A stretch of DNA of 64,000 nucleotides from Lysobacterales bacterium (GCA_022841325.1 JALHRS010000030.1:1-64000), one strand, 5' to 3'. Shown: positions 8,822 to 18,231, numbered from the stretch's first letter. A program made the numbers and translations. The notes: generated from the sequence alone by a model not told the origin.

Positions 8822-9328
8822 TCATCGCCACCGATACATCACCACCGGCGCCGGGCCCCACCAGGGACCGAAGAAGGGGTCGCTGTGGATCCGGATCTGC
8901 TCGATCTCAGGGCGTTCCGGCCACAGCAGCAGCGCGTCGACGCTGACCCTGGGCATCTGATAGTTGTAATCGCCGATCTGGCGCGACACCACGCCGTCGA
9001 CGCGGCCGGTGACGGTGATTTCGCGACCGCTGATGAATACGGCAGGATCGAGGAATCCGCTCTTGCAGGCGCGGAAGCGGCCGATGTCGGCATCGAGATC
9101 CCGCGGCCTGGCGCTGGCATCCAGCGGCATGCCCAGCACTTCCAGGCAGGTCTGGCTGGCTTCGGGTAACACATCGATGACCCGTCCGCCCCAGCGCACC
9201 GCCTGGGCGCTGCCATCGGTATGTGCCGGCGCCGAGGACTGGAATTCCCCGCGCAGGGGCTCGGGGATGCTGGCGCAGCCGGACAGCAGCACCAGTGTCG
9301 AGGACAGCAGCATTGAGGTTCTGGTCAT
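8822..9328 (-). CDS. slp: Slp-family outer-membrane lipoprotein
   Basis: A 168-residue lipoprotein. Signal peptide with lipobox LLSGC (acylated Cys18) and no Asp at +2. The mature part matches Slp: IPEPLRGEF near the N-terminus, VRWGGRVIDV, GFLDPAVFISGREITVTGRV, QIGDYNYQMPRV and a C-terminal region rich in Trp and Pro. Slp proteins are starvation- or stationary-phase-inducible outer-membrane lipoproteins; the exact role is unsettled. Monocistronic, convergent to nfuA. Confidence 0.9.
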   Translation of the reverse strand: MTRTSMLLSSTLVLLSGCASIPEPLRGEFQSSAPAHTDGSAQAVRWGGRVIDVLPEASQTCLEVLGMPLDASARPRDLDADIGRFRACKSGFLDPAVFISGREITVTGRVDGVVSRQIGDYNYQMPRVSVDALLLWPERPEIEQIRIHSDPFFGPWWGPAPVVMYRWR

Positions 9329-9381
9329 GGCACTACACTCGATCGGATGGCGTTCAAATTAGCACGGCCAGGCATAACCGA

Positions 9382-11376
9382 TCACGAACGCAGATCACGG
9401 CGGGCACGCTGAAAATGCCCCAGCGCTGACCGCAGGGATTCGGTGGCGCCCGGGCTGGGCGGGGCATAGCGCGCCTGCTCGTAGGCCGCCACCACGGCAC
9501 GGATGGGGTCGGCCAGCGCCGGCAACGCTGTCGCCGCGCGTCGGCCCAGATCCGAGGCGCCTTCATGGCCGGCGGCCTCGATACCAGCCCGGCGCAACTC
9601 GCGCAGAAAGCGCCGATACAGATGCAGCGCCGGATCTGCCGATCTGCGACGCCGTTGCAGCAGGAAGACCGCGGTGGTCAGCAGCCCGAACAGGATCAGG
9701 CCGCCGCCCATCCACGCCCCCAACTGGCGCCAGTCGCCCGGATCGATGCCGAGGTCGGAAAAGAAGCTCCGTTGGCTGAGGCTGTCAAAGCGCACGACCG
9801 TTCGGTTCCACCAGGCCTGCAGGGCATCGGCGCGATTGCGCAGTGCGTTCAGCCAGGGACTGTTGCCAGCCAGCGTCTCCCCGCCAAAACCGGCGCCGCT
9901 CTGGTCGATCCGCTCCGGGGCAATCGCTGCCGTTGGGTCTACCCGCACCCAGCCGCGGCCTTCGATCAGGATTTCGGCCCAGGCATGGGCATCGGAGTTG
10001 CGGATCAGCCAGTAGTCGCCGACATCGTTGTAGGCGCCGCCCAGATATCCGGTGACGACCCGCGCCGGCACGCCGGCGCTGCGCATCAGCACCACAAAGG
10101 CAGCGGCATAGTGCTCGCAGAATCCCTGACGGGTCTCGAACAGGAACTCGTCCATGCGATCCGCGCCCACCAGTGGCGGTGGCGTCAGCGTGTAGGCGAA
10201 GTTCTCGGTCTGGATGTGTTGCAGCGCGCGCTGGGCCAGTGCCAGTCGGTCGTCGCCGATTTCGTTGCGCCAGCTTTGAGCCAAGGCGGCGGCACGCGGG
10301 TTCGAGCCGGTGGGCAGTTGCAGGCCTTGCCTTCGCTGAGTCTGTGGCAGCGTGGTCAGTGGCACCGGCTGGTCGATGGCAGATGCGCCATCGTAGGCGT
10401 AGATGTCGCGGATCGGGCGATTGCGGGTGACCACACCTTCCAGATTACGACTGCTGTCGGCTGGAAATCCGGTGGCGAAATCCAGCGGAAACAGCCAGTT
10501 GCGGTCTGTGGCCTCGAGCATCACCTGATAGCGCAGATCGTCAGGGCCACCGAACTGCGGCCCCTTGGTGCGGCCGCGGTCCTGGCGACTGCCACCGAGA
10601 TAACTGGCTGTCCAGGTGGTGCCGTCGAAGCCCCAGAGTACCGGCCCACGCCAGTACATCGAAGCCTTCGGCGGGGTGCGGCCGCTGAAACTCACCCGCA
10701 TCACCGGCGTATCGTCACCGAGCAACTCGGTGATATCGCCGGGAGACATGCTGTCGGAAATGCCGGTGCGACCGCTGCTGCGATCGTCGCGCGTGCCCCA
10801 CAGCGGCTCGCTCAGGCGCGGCACCGACAGGAACAGGAATGCCGTCAACGGCAGCACCACCAGCAACAGCAGCAGGAAGTCGCGCCCCAGCGTACCCAGT
10901 TGCGAGCTCAGGCCGCCGCGAGTGCCCGGCGGCGCGCTGATTTCGTTCAGCGCCAGGAACACCAGCAGGATCGGCAGCAGCGAGTACAGCGTGATGCCGA
11001 TGCCCTGGGTGAACAGGAACTGCACGCTGATCAGGAACAGGGCCACGACCATCAGGATCAGGCCGTCGCGGCGGCGTTCCGACTCGATCAGCTTGAGGGT
11101 GCACAATCCGATCAATGCCGCGGTGCCCGATTGCTGGGCGAAGGGATGGCCGAATTGCATGACCACCAGGGTCAGTACCGCGAACACCAGCGGCAGCTTG
11201 ATCCACAACGGCCAGGCTCGGGCGAAGGCACGGCGCTGCAACCAGCGCGCCAGCACCAGCGTGGCCAGTCCGCCGGTGTACCAGATCGGCAACCACAGCC
11301 AATGGCCGCTGATGGCGACCACAAAGGCCAGCAGCGCCCAGTCGAACTGGCGCGGGCTAAGTATCGGCGAGCGCAT
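9382..11376 (-). CDS. tgpA: TgpA-type transmembrane transglutaminase
   Basis: A 664-residue inner-membrane protein. The N-terminal 180 residues hold six to seven membrane helices (DUF3488). A periplasmic domain follows with a transglutaminase-like core: Cys in QGFCEHYAAAF, His in SDAHAWAE and Asp in RVDPTAAI. Another helix (about 555-580) and a cytoplasmic DUF4129-type tail complete it. Homologues such as P. aeruginosa TgpA are essential or growth-important, acting in the envelope. The start overlaps the upstream DUF58 gene by 20 nt, giving the canonical moxR-DUF58-tgpA order. Confidence 0.94.
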   Translation of the reverse strand: MRSPILSPRQFDWALLAFVVAISGHWLWLPIWYTGGLATLVLARWLQRRAFARAWPLWIKLPLVFAVLTLVVMQFGHPFAQQSGTAALIGLCTLKLIESERRRDGLILMVVALFLISVQFLFTQGIGITLYSLLPILLVFLALNEISAPPGTRGGLSSQLGTLGRDFLLLLLVVLPLTAFLFLSVPRLSEPLWGTRDDRSSGRTGISDSMSPGDITELLGDDTPVMRVSFSGRTPPKASMYWRGPVLWGFDGTTWTASYLGGSRQDRGRTKGPQFGGPDDLRYQVMLEATDRNWLFPLDFATGFPADSSRNLEGVVTRNRPIRDIYAYDGASAIDQPVPLTTLPQTQRRQGLQLPTGSNPRAAALAQSWRNEIGDDRLALAQRALQHIQTENFAYTLTPPPLVGADRMDEFLFETRQGFCEHYAAAFVVLMRSAGVPARVVTGYLGGAYNDVGDYWLIRNSDAHAWAEILIEGRGWVRVDPTAAIAPERIDQSGAGFGGETLAGNSPWLNALRNRADALQAWWNRTVVRFDSLSQRSFFSDLGIDPGDWRQLGAWMGGGLILFGLLTTAVFLLQRRRRSADPALHLYRRFLRELRRAGIEAAGHEGASDLGRRAATALPALADPIRAVVAAYEQARYAPPSPGATESLRSALGHFQRARRDLRS

Positions 11377-12364
11377 ACAGTGCCAGTGCCTTGAGGGCGC
11401 GCAGTCGATGTGCCGGGCCGTGATCCGGTCCCAGGCTCTGTCCGGGCAGATTCAGGCGGTAGCGCATGCCGGCGCGCTCGGCCTCCAGCACCCAGCGGGT
11501 CAGGCGCGACAGCCGACGTTCCAGATCCAGCCCCTCAATCCGCGAGAAATCGAGCACGGTCTCCCGCGACAGCGGGGCTTCCAGCTGTCGAACCAGCAAC
11601 TCGCCGGTGCGGGCGCTGGCTTTCCAGGCGATCAACCGGGTGGCATCGCCAAACTGGTATTCACGCAGCGAGCGCAGATCCTCATCGCCGGGATCGGTGC
11701 CGCCGATGCGCCCGGCATCGGGCGTGCGCGGCAGCGGCGCCGGCGGCGTTTCTGCCCTTGGGTAGATCAAGGTGCGCACATCCGAATGCAGATAGCTCCA
11801 GGCGCGGAACAGGCCGAAGGGCCAGACGGTCGAAATTCGCAAGGGTTCGGGCGAAAACCAGCCGCGCTTGCACCCCGACAGCGTGAATTCGACCCGGGTG
11901 GTACTGCCAGCAGCGATCTCGACATGCCGCAGTTCCTCACCGAGCTTGAGGCTGACGGCAAAGCGGGTGCGATTGTCCTCGGCGTGCAGGTGGAAACTCA
12001 GATGCAGAGGCTCGCCGGCATGGGTGGGGTCGGCGCTGATCTGCACCAGACTGAGGCGGTCCAGATTGCGGAAGGTCTGCAACATCGAGACCGCGCCCAG
12101 ACTCACGGCGAGCAGCCCGACCAGCAGCGCACTGTTGTTGTTGTAGTTCAGGGCGCCGGCGAGGATGGCCGTCATCATCACCGCGAAGAACAGCCCGAAT
12201 CCGCTGGGGACGATGTAGACCCGGCGCTGGGTCAGCGTGATCGGCAGTGCTTCGAACCGGTGGCGGCGGGTCAGATTGGGCAGGCGGCGATCGAGTGCGC
12301 GCCAGGCGCTTTCGCGCCAGCGGGCGAACATCGACTTTCCGGGTCTCGCCGCGGCGGTGGCCAT
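11357..12364 (-). CDS. DUF58 protein of the MoxR operon
   Basis: 335 residues from the ATG at 12364, 10 nt after the moxR stop; a start 11 codons later (12331) is possible. Two adjacent membrane helices near residues 50-95 (VYIVPSGFGLFFAVMMT; ALLVGLLAVSLGAV), then a beta-rich region and the DUF58 core: GDEDLRSLREYQFGDATR, IAWKASARTGELLVRQLE, and DFSRIEGLDLERR near the C-terminus. DUF58 proteins resemble von Willebrand A domains and are thought to work with MoxR AAA ATPases as chaperone pairs. Overlaps tgpA downstream. Confidence 0.9.
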   Translation of the reverse strand: MATAAARPGKSMFARWRESAWRALDRRLPNLTRRHRFEALPITLTQRRVYIVPSGFGLFFAVMMTAILAGALNYNNNSALLVGLLAVSLGAVSMLQTFRNLDRLSLVQISADPTHAGEPLHLSFHLHAEDNRTRFAVSLKLGEELRHVEIAAGSTTRVEFTLSGCKRGWFSPEPLRISTVWPFGLFRAWSYLHSDVRTLIYPRAETPPAPLPRTPDAGRIGGTDPGDEDLRSLREYQFGDATRLIAWKASARTGELLVRQLEAPLSRETVLDFSRIEGLDLERRLSRLTRWVLEAERAGMRYRLNLPGQSLGPDHGPAHRLRALKALALYALADT

Positions 12365-12374
12365 CCGTGCGGCC

Positions 12375-13322
12375 TCAGGGGATCGCCACCTGCGCCAGCA
12401 AATGGCGCGCAATCGAGGCGCCATCGCCGCTGGCGTCCGGATTCAGCACCAGACGGTGCCGGGCCACCGCCACGAACACGGCCTGCAAGTCTTCTGGCAA
12501 TACGTGGGTGCGCCCGGCCAGCAGGGCGTGCGAACGGGCGGCCCGCAGCAGCGCGATGCCCGCTCGCGGCGACAGGCCGATGCGCACCCGCGGTTCGCTG
12601 CGGGAGGCCGCGATCAGGGCATAGGCATAGTCGATGGCGGCCGGGCTGGTGTGCAGCGCCAGCGCCGCTTCGCGCAACTGCAGCAGACGCTCGGCGCTCA
12701 GCAAGGGTTTCAGTTCGGTCAGCAGGAAACGCCGTTCGCGCGCCGCCAGCAGCGCCTTTTCGGCGCGCTCGTCGGGGTAGCCGACATTGAGCGAGAACAT
12801 GAAGCGGTCGAGCTGCGATTCCGGCAAGGGGAAGGTGCCGCTCTGCTCCAGCGGGTTCTGGGTGGCGACGACGATGAAGGGCTCCGGCAGGCGGTGGCTG
12901 GAACCGTCCACGGTGACCTGCTGTTCGGCCATGGCTTCGAGCAAGGCACTCTGCAACTTGGGCGTACCGCGGTTGATTTCGTCGGCCAGCAGCATCTGCG
13001 TGAAGATCGGGCCGGGGTGGAAATCGAAGCGCCGTGTTTGCGGATCGAACACCGACACGCCGATCAGATCGGCGGGCAGCAGATCGCTGGTGAACTGCAC
13101 CCGCCCGAAGCTGAGGTCAAAGGTGGCCGCCAGCGCCTGGGCCAGCGTGGTCTTGCCGACGCCGGGCAGATCTTCGAGCAGCAGATGGCCGCCAGCCAGC
13201 AGGCAGACCAGGGTCAGCCGCACCTCCGCTGCCTTGCCCAGCAGCACCTGATTGATCTGGGCTTCGGCGGCGTGCAATGGGGCCATCAGCTCCCGGGCCA
13301 GAGTGGCAGCGGCATCGGCCAT
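12375..13322 (-). CDS. MoxR-family AAA+ ATPase
   Basis: A 315-residue AAA+ chaperone-like ATPase. The ATG at 13322 has a clear GGAGGT upstream; the longer frame lacks it. Walker A LEDLPGVGKTTLAQAL (residues about 48-63), Walker B LLADEINRGTPK, sensor 1 VVATQNPLEQSGTFPLPE and the usual DRFMF. The C-terminal lid carries RIGLSPRAGIALLRAARSHAL. It heads the moxR-DUF58-tgpA operon, whose products probably act on maturation of an envelope target; the substrate is unknown. Confidence 0.95.
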   Translation of the reverse strand: MADAAATLARELMAPLHAAEAQINQVLLGKAAEVRLTLVCLLAGGHLLLEDLPGVGKTTLAQALAATFDLSFGRVQFTSDLLPADLIGVSVFDPQTRRFDFHPGPIFTQMLLADEINRGTPKLQSALLEAMAEQQVTVDGSSHRLPEPFIVVATQNPLEQSGTFPLPESQLDRFMFSLNVGYPDERAEKALLAARERRFLLTELKPLLSAERLLQLREAALALHTSPAAIDYAYALIAASRSEPRVRIGLSPRAGIALLRAARSHALLAGRTHVLPEDLQAVFVAVARHRLVLNPDASGDGASIARHLLAQVAIP

Positions 13323-13362
13323 GAGTCCTACCTCCGTTGATGTGGTGCCGGGTCGGTCCGGG

Positions 13363-13944
13363 TCAGAAAGCAGCAGCGCCCAGTTGCCGCAGAATCCGGC
13401 ACAGGGCCAGCAATGGCAAGCCAATCAATGCGCTCGGATCTTCGCTCGCGATGCGTTCGAACAGCGTGATGCCGAGGCCCTCGACCTTGAAACCGCCCGC
13501 GCAGTCGTAGGCGGGCTCGGCTGCCACGTAGCGTTCGACCTCCGCGGCGGTCAGCTCTCGCACCTGGCAGACGGTCAGATCCAGATGCTCGTGGGCAGTG
13601 CCGCCGGCGTCGATCACTGTGAGCGCCGTATGGAAACGAAGTTCCTTGCCACTGCAGGACAGCAGCTGCGCAGCCTGGGCTGGCGCCGAACCGGGCTTGC
13701 CCAGCACGCGCGAATCGCAGGCGGCGACCTGATCGGCGCCGATCACGCAAGCGCCCGGAGCCAGAGCGGCGATCACGCTCGCCTTCAGCCCGGCCAGTCG
13801 CCGGGCCATGGCCGCCGGTGCTTCGCCGGGCAGCCGTGACTCGTCGACATTGGGCGCTTGCGAGCGGCAATGCAGGCCCAGGCGTTCGAGCTGCTGACGG
13901 CGATAGCTGGATCCCGAGGCCAGAATCAGTTCGGGTGGATTCAT
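13363..13944 (-). CDS. Maf-family nucleotide pyrophosphatase
   Basis: A 193-residue Maf/YceF-type house-cleaning pyrophosphatase hydrolysing non-canonical or methylated NTPs. Visible motifs: LILASGSSYRRQQLERLGL, the PNVDESRLPGE loop, GADQVAACD with the catalytic Asp, LGKPGS, and YDCAGGFKVEGLG near the C-terminus. In E. coli the YceF paralogue (m7GTP-specific) sits beside yceD-rpmF; here one small gene separates it from the divergent yceD, supporting a YceF assignment. Confidence 0.93.
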   Translation of the reverse strand: MNPPELILASGSSYRRQQLERLGLHCRSQAPNVDESRLPGEAPAAMARRLAGLKASVIAALAPGACVIGADQVAACDSRVLGKPGSAPAQAAQLLSCSGKELRFHTALTVIDAGGTAHEHLDLTVCQVRELTAAEVERYVAAEPAYDCAGGFKVEGLGITLFERIASEDPSALIGLPLLALCRILRQLGAAAF

Positions 13945-13948
13945 GGCC

Positions 13949-14461
13949 TCAATGCAGCGTCGGTGGGTGGTCTTCGCCTTCGCCGCCGCCTATGCCGTAA
14001 GCACTGGCGATCAGTGCCGATACCGGATGGGTCTCCGATGAAGCCTCGGCCAATTCCTCGCCGGCCGCTTCCAGCTTGGTCATGTTCTCTGCCAGCGTTA
14101 CGCGCGAGCGCTCCATGTCCTGTCGGGTGCGGCGCAGCTGCGCGAGCGGCGCGGTATCGCCGTTGTCGCGCAGCCAGAGTCGTTGCTGCAGCAGATCGCG
14201 CAGCGCCTTCTGCACCAGGGGATCCAGGTTCAGGGACGCCAGCGCCTGCGTCGTGAGCGTGCTCGGCAGCGTCGAGACCCAGCGATGCATGGTCTTCATG
14301 CGTTCGCGACAGGCGTACAGCTCCCGCTCCAGTGCATCGGCGCTATCCATGATCGAGCGCAGCGTGTCCTGGCGGCGGCGTAGCTGCAGCAGTCGCCAGA
14401 GCAGGCCGATCACGACCAGAGAGGCCAGCGTCAGCGCCGCGATAAGGAATTTCAGTAACAT
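13949..14461 (-). CDS. Membrane-anchored helical protein, unknown
   Basis: A 170-residue protein not recognised as a named family. One N-terminal membrane helix (LLKFLIAALTLASLVVIGLLW), then a basic patch RRRQ and mostly charged helical sequence with heptad character (residues 35-140), including TLAENMTKLEAAGEELAEA. It could be a membrane-tethered coiled-coil protein. It ends 4 nt before the maf start and is divergent to yceD, so it is probably co-transcribed with maf. Confidence 0.75.
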   Translation of the reverse strand: MLLKFLIAALTLASLVVIGLLWRLLQLRRRQDTLRSIMDSADALERELYACRERMKTMHRWVSTLPSTLTTQALASLNLDPLVQKALRDLLQQRLWLRDNGDTAPLAQLRRTRQDMERSRVTLAENMTKLEAAGEELAEASSETHPVSALIASAYGIGGGEGEDHPPTLH

Positions 14462-14662
14462 GGGAACCTCGTACTGGGTCGAGCCCGATTATGCAGCGGG
14501 ATGGCTGGCAGGGCATCAGCGTCAACTGAACCACAAACGGTGTTCAGAATCCGTCGTTCCAGCGCGGCCTCCCGGAGTCTGCAAATGGGCGCCGGGGGGC
14601 TTCCGGCAAGGTCGCAACTTGAATCGTGGCCGGCCGGCTGTCGCCGGATTCAAGCGTGGCGA

Positions 14663-14691
14663 TTGACAGGGAGAGCCGAACTCCCTACGAT
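14663..14691 (+). promoter_or_regulatory. Strong sigma-70 promoter of yceD-rpmF-fab
   Basis: TTGACA (14663-14668), 17 nt, TACGAT (14686-14691). The spacer is exactly the inverted repeat GGGAG-N7-CTCCC (14669-14685 with one flanking G), so a repressor could sit between the two boxes. The expected start point is about 14698, only about 3 nt before the yceD ATG, implying a leaderless or nearly leaderless mRNA. Confidence 0.65.
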
Positions 14692-14700
14692 TCCGCGGCT

Positions 14701-15207
14701 ATGCTTGCGCCATTGCCTGATCGCATTGATGTTGAGCGGGCGGTGTCGACCGGCAGGATCTATTCCGGTACGTTCCCGCTCGCGGCGCTCACGCGCCTGA
14801 CGGAATTGTTGGCGGATGGTCGCGGTGAGGTGCGCTACGAACTCAAGTTCGGACGCAATGTCATCGGCCAGAGAATGGTGGAACTGCGCGCTGAAACCGC
14901 GCTGCCGCTGATCTGCCAGGCGAGTTTGGACCGATTCGAGTTGCCGGTTCAGATCGACACCCGCATCGGATTCGTCAAGAGCGAGGAAGATGCGTCGGGA
15001 TTGCCGGAGGGTTACGAGCCGGCCTTGACCGACGAGGGTATGGTCGATCCGGCGGCACTGATCGAAGACGAGTTGATATTGGCGGTGCCGGTGATCCCAA
15101 GAAATCCGGAAGCCGTTGTGGATCTACCGGCACCAGAGCCGGAGAGTGCTGAAGCTACCGACCGACCGAATCCTTTTTCGGCGCTGGCGGCTCTCAAGCG
15201 CAAGTAG
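14701..15207 (+). CDS. yceD: YceD/DUF177 protein
   Basis: A 168-residue protein of the YceD family, almost always encoded directly before rpmF and implicated in 23S rRNA accumulation or ribosome biogenesis in some bacteria. The ATG at 14701 is chosen because the upstream in-frame Met would place the -35/-10 boxes inside the gene. Signatures: LTELLADGRGEVRYELKFG and LRAETALPLICQASLDRFELPV, with an acidic C-terminal half (IEDELILAVPVIP). Only one of the Cys often found in the family is kept. It is 33 nt before rpmF. Confidence 0.9.
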   Translation: MLAPLPDRIDVERAVSTGRIYSGTFPLAALTRLTELLADGRGEVRYELKFGRNVIGQRMVELRAETALPLICQASLDRFELPVQIDTRIGFVKSEEDASGLPEGYEPALTDEGMVDPAALIEDELILAVPVIPRNPEAVVDLPAPEPESAEATDRPNPFSALAALKRK

Positions 15208-15240
15208 TCGAACAAGGACGATTCAGGCAAGGAGTCAGAG

Positions 15241-15441
15241 ATGGCCGTTCAAAAAAGTCGCAAGTCACCCAGCAAACGCGGCATGCGCCGTTCCCATGAC
15301 GCGCTGACCGCGGCGACTCTGTCGACCGATCAGACCACGGGTGAAACGCATCTGCGTCATCACATCACCAAGGATGGCTACTATCGTGGCCGCAAGGTGA
15401 TTGATCGCAAGGTCGCCGAAGTCGAGTCCAGCGAAGGCTGA
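15241..15441 (+). CDS. rpmF: 50S ribosomal protein L32
   Basis: A 66-residue ribosomal protein L32. The N-terminus [20 protein letters not shown] is the family signature; the C-terminal half has [14 protein letters not shown]. It lacks the four zinc-binding Cys of C+ L32 forms, as usual in gammaproteobacteria. An AAGGAGT-type ribosome site lies upstream (about 15229). Located between yceD and fabH, the conserved link between ribosome and lipid synthesis. Confidence 0.97.
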   Translation: MAVQKSRKSPSKRGMRRSHDALTAATLSTDQTTGETHLRHHITKDGYYRGRKVIDRKVAEVESSEG

Positions 15442-15451
15442 GACTGCGCCA

Positions 15452-15467
15452 GGGGCCCTCGGGCCCC
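15452..15467 (+). terminator. Hairpin between rpmF and fabH
   Basis: GGGGCC-CTCG-GGCCCC, a 6-bp GC stem with a 4-nt loop and no T-run. Probably an attenuating or mRNA-stabilising element that lets rpmF be expressed above the fab genes (inference). Confidence 0.4.
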
Positions 15468-15494
15468 AGTCCCAACACGAGCGTACCCAAACTG

Positions 15495-16469
15495 ATGCAA
15501 GCACTCTCTGCCCGGATCATCGGGACCGGCAGCCATCTGCCGGCCCACATTCTGACCAACGCCGAGTTGGAGAAGCGGGTAGAGACCAGCGATCAGTGGA
15601 TACGCGAGCGTACGGGGATCGAACAGCGGCATATTGCCGCTGAAGGCGAGACCACCAGTGATCTGGCCGTGGCCGCTGCCGAAAAGGCCATGGCCAGCGC
15701 CGGCGTGACTGCTGCGGAGCTGGATCTGATCATCGTTGGCACCACCACGCCGGACGTGATCTTCCCGAGCACGGCCTGTCTGGTGCAGCACCGCATCGGG
15801 GCCAAGGACTGTCCGGCCTTCGACGTCAACGCCGCCTGCACCGGCTTCCTCTACGCCCTGTCCATCGCCGACAAGTTCATTCGTACCGGCGCCGCGCGTA
15901 CCGCGCTGGTGATCGGTGCCGAGACCCTGTCGCGCATGCTCGACTGGAGCGACCGCGGCACCTGCGTGCTGTTTGGCGATGGCGCCGGCGCCGTCGTGCT
16001 GCGCGCCGACACCCGGCCCGGCATCGTTTCCACGCATATCCATGCCGATGGCCAGTACAAGGAACTTCTGCACAACCCGGTCGGGGTCTCGCGCGGTTTC
16101 AAGGACGAGCCCAATCACGGCGTGCGCGTCGTGATGCAGGGCAATGAAGTGTTTCGGGTGGCCGTGCGCACGCTGTCGCGCATCGTCGACGAGACCCTCA
16201 AGGCCAACGATCTGGAAAAGGATGCGATCGACTGGCTGGTGCCACACCAGGCCAATCTGCGCATCATCACGGCCACGGCCAAGCACCTCGGCATGCCGAT
16301 GGAGCGGGTCATCGTGACCGTCAACAAGCACGGCAACACTTCTTCAGGATCAGTGCCACTGGCGCTGGATCACGGCATCCGCAACGGGCTGATCAAGCCT
16401 GACCAACTGCTGCTGCTCGAAGCCTTTGGTGGTGGATTCACCTGGGGCTCGGCGCTGATCCGTCTCTGA
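15495..16469 (+). CDS. fabH: Beta-ketoacyl-ACP synthase III
   Basis: A 324-residue condensing enzyme that starts fatty acid synthesis from acetyl-CoA and malonyl-ACP. Catalytic triad at Cys115 (NAACTGF), His251 (PHQAN) and Asn281 ([10 protein letters not shown]). Other family marks: [31 protein letters not shown] and the C-terminal [14 protein letters not shown]. Length is typical. First of the fabH-fabD-fabG-acpP-fabF run. Confidence 0.98.
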   Translation: MQALSARIIGTGSHLPAHILTNAELEKRVETSDQWIRERTGIEQRHIAAEGETTSDLAVAAAEKAMASAGVTAAELDLIIVGTTTPDVIFPSTACLVQHRIGAKDCPAFDVNAACTGFLYALSIADKFIRTGAARTALVIGAETLSRMLDWSDRGTCVLFGDGAGAVVLRADTRPGIVSTHIHADGQYKELLHNPVGVSRGFKDEPNHGVRVVMQGNEVFRVAVRTLSRIVDETLKANDLEKDAIDWLVPHQANLRIITATAKHLGMPMERVIVTVNKHGNTSSGSVPLALDHGIRNGLIKPDQLLLLEAFGGGFTWGSALIRL

Positions 16470-16495
16470 TCAGCTGCCAGCGTATCGAGGACCTG

Positions 16496-17443
16496 ATGAT
16501 TCGCAATGATCTCGTCATGCTGTTCCCGGGCCAGGGCTCACAGTCGCTGGGCATGCTGGCCGCGCTGTCGCAGGCGCATCCGCAGGTGCGTGCCACTTTC
16601 GACGAGGCCTCGGCCGCCATCGATCTGGATCTGTGGGCGCTGAGCCAGGAAGGTCCGGAAGCCGAACTCAATCGCACCATCAACACCCAGCCGGCGCTGC
16701 TGGCCGCGGGTGTGGCGGTCTGGCGTGCCTGGACGGCTGCCGGTGGCGCCGAACCCGCCGCGATGGCCGGACACAGTCTGGGTGAATACACCGCGCTGGT
16801 CTGTGCCGGATCACTGTCGTTGGCCGACGGCACGCGCCTGGTGCGCGAGCGCGGGCGGCTAATGCAGGAAGCCGTACCCGAAGGCGTGGGCGCCATGGCG
16901 GCAGTGCTGAACGCCGATCTCGAACTGCTGACCGAGATCTGTGAACTCGCGTCTTCCGCGGCCGAACCGGTGGTGCCTGCCAATCTGAACGCGCCGGGGC
17001 AGATCGTGCTCTCGGGTGCCGCCGCAGCGCTGGATCGGGCCCTGACCCTGCTCGCCGAGCGTGGCGTCAAGCGCGCCATCCGCCTGCCGGTCAGCGTGCC
17101 CTCGCATTCGCCGCTGATGCGCGGTGCCGCTGCGCAGCTGGGTGCCTATCTGGCCGGAGTGGACCTGCAGCCGCCGCGTATTCCCGTGATTCACAACGCC
17201 GATGTCCGCAGCCACGGCGATGCCGATGCCATCCGCGCCGCCCTGGTGTTGCAGCTGTCGGCGCCGGTGCGCTGGATCGAAACCGTGCAGACGCTGGTGG
17301 CCGACGGGGCCTCGCGCGCGCTTGAATGCGGACCCGGCAAGGTCCTGACCGGCATGGCCAAGCGCATCGCGCCGGACTTGCAGTTGCAGGCCATCGCCGA
17401 TCCGGCCGTGCTGGCAGCCACCCTCGCGGAGATGCAGTCATGA
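16496..17443 (+). CDS. fabD: Malonyl-CoA:ACP transacylase
   Basis: A 315-residue enzyme transferring malonyl from CoA to ACP. LFPGQGSQSLGML near the N-terminus, nucleophile Ser94 in GHSLGEYTAL, RxxLM-type RGRLMQEAVPEG, and active-site His in VPSHSPLM. The stop overlaps the fabG start by 4 nt (ATGA), implying translational coupling. Confidence 0.98.
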   Translation: MIRNDLVMLFPGQGSQSLGMLAALSQAHPQVRATFDEASAAIDLDLWALSQEGPEAELNRTINTQPALLAAGVAVWRAWTAAGGAEPAAMAGHSLGEYTALVCAGSLSLADGTRLVRERGRLMQEAVPEGVGAMAAVLNADLELLTEICELASSAAEPVVPANLNAPGQIVLSGAAAALDRALTLLAERGVKRAIRLPVSVPSHSPLMRGAAAQLGAYLAGVDLQPPRIPVIHNADVRSHGDADAIRAALVLQLSAPVRWIETVQTLVADGASRALECGPGKVLTGMAKRIAPDLQLQAIADPAVLAATLAEMQS

Positions 17444-18174
17444 GTTCGCCCAACGGTATTGCCCTGGTCAGTGGCGCCAGCCGCGGTATTGGCGCCGCCA
17501 TTGCCCATGAACTGGCCAGCAACGGCTATTACGTCATCGGCACGGCGACGTCCGAGGCTGGCGCAGCCACGATTTCGGAGCACCTCGGCGGTCACGGCTG
17601 CGGACGGGTGCTCGATGTCGCGTTGCCTGAATCCATCGATGCGCTGATCAGCGCCGTCGAGACCGAACACGGCCCGATCCGGGTGCTGGTCAACAATGCC
17701 GGCATTACCCGTGATCAGTTGCTGTTGCGGATGAAGGACGAGGACTGGACCACGGTGATCAACACCAATCTGGCCTCGGTCTTTCGCATGTCCAAGGCCG
17801 TGCTCAAGCGCATGCTGCGCGAACGCCAGGGCCGGATCATCAGCATCGCCTCGGTCATCGGCCTGACCGGCAACGCCGGGCAGGCGAACTATGCCGCCGC
17901 CAAGGCCGGCATCATCGGATTCACCAAATCACTGGCGCGCGAGGTCGGCAGTCGCGGCATCACCGCCAATGTGGTCGCGCCCGGCTTCATCGATACCGAC
18001 ATGACCCGGGCGCTGCCGGAAGCACAGCGCCAGGCCTTGTTGGCTGACGTGCCTCTGGCGCGCTTCGGCGCCGCCGAGGATATTGCCAAGGCCGTCGCCT
18101 TTCTGGCGTCGCCAGCCGCAGGCTATATCACCGGCGAAACCCTGCATGTCAACGGCGGCATGTACATGCCGTAG
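17440..18174 (+). CDS. fabG: 3-oxoacyl-ACP reductase
   Basis: A 244-residue NADPH-dependent SDR reducing beta-ketoacyl-ACP. The ATG at 17440 overlaps the fabD stop; upstream in-frame residues are antisense-like. Nucleotide motif SGASRGIG, structural NNAG, catalytic Ser138-Tyr151-Lys155 (SVIGLTGNAGQANYAAAK) and the C-terminal HVNGGMYM tail. Standard length. Confidence 0.98.
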   Translation: MSSPNGIALVSGASRGIGAAIAHELASNGYYVIGTATSEAGAATISEHLGGHGCGRVLDVALPESIDALISAVETEHGPIRVLVNNAGITRDQLLLRMKDEDWTTVINTNLASVFRMSKAVLKRMLRERQGRIISIASVIGLTGNAGQANYAAAKAGIIGFTKSLAREVGSRGITANVVAPGFIDTDMTRALPEAQRQALLADVPLARFGAAEDIAKAVAFLASPAAGYITGETLHVNGGMYMP

Positions 18175-18231
18175 CGGCAGGCGACACCATTCACTATCAT
18201 CCCCACTCTTTTCGGCAGGAACAAACAAGCC

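Noticed and set aside
10616-12790. 724-codon rightward frame opposite the moxR/DUF58/tgpA operon
   Set aside because: Spans three real genes on the other strand, which carry Walker, transglutaminase and DUF58 motifs.
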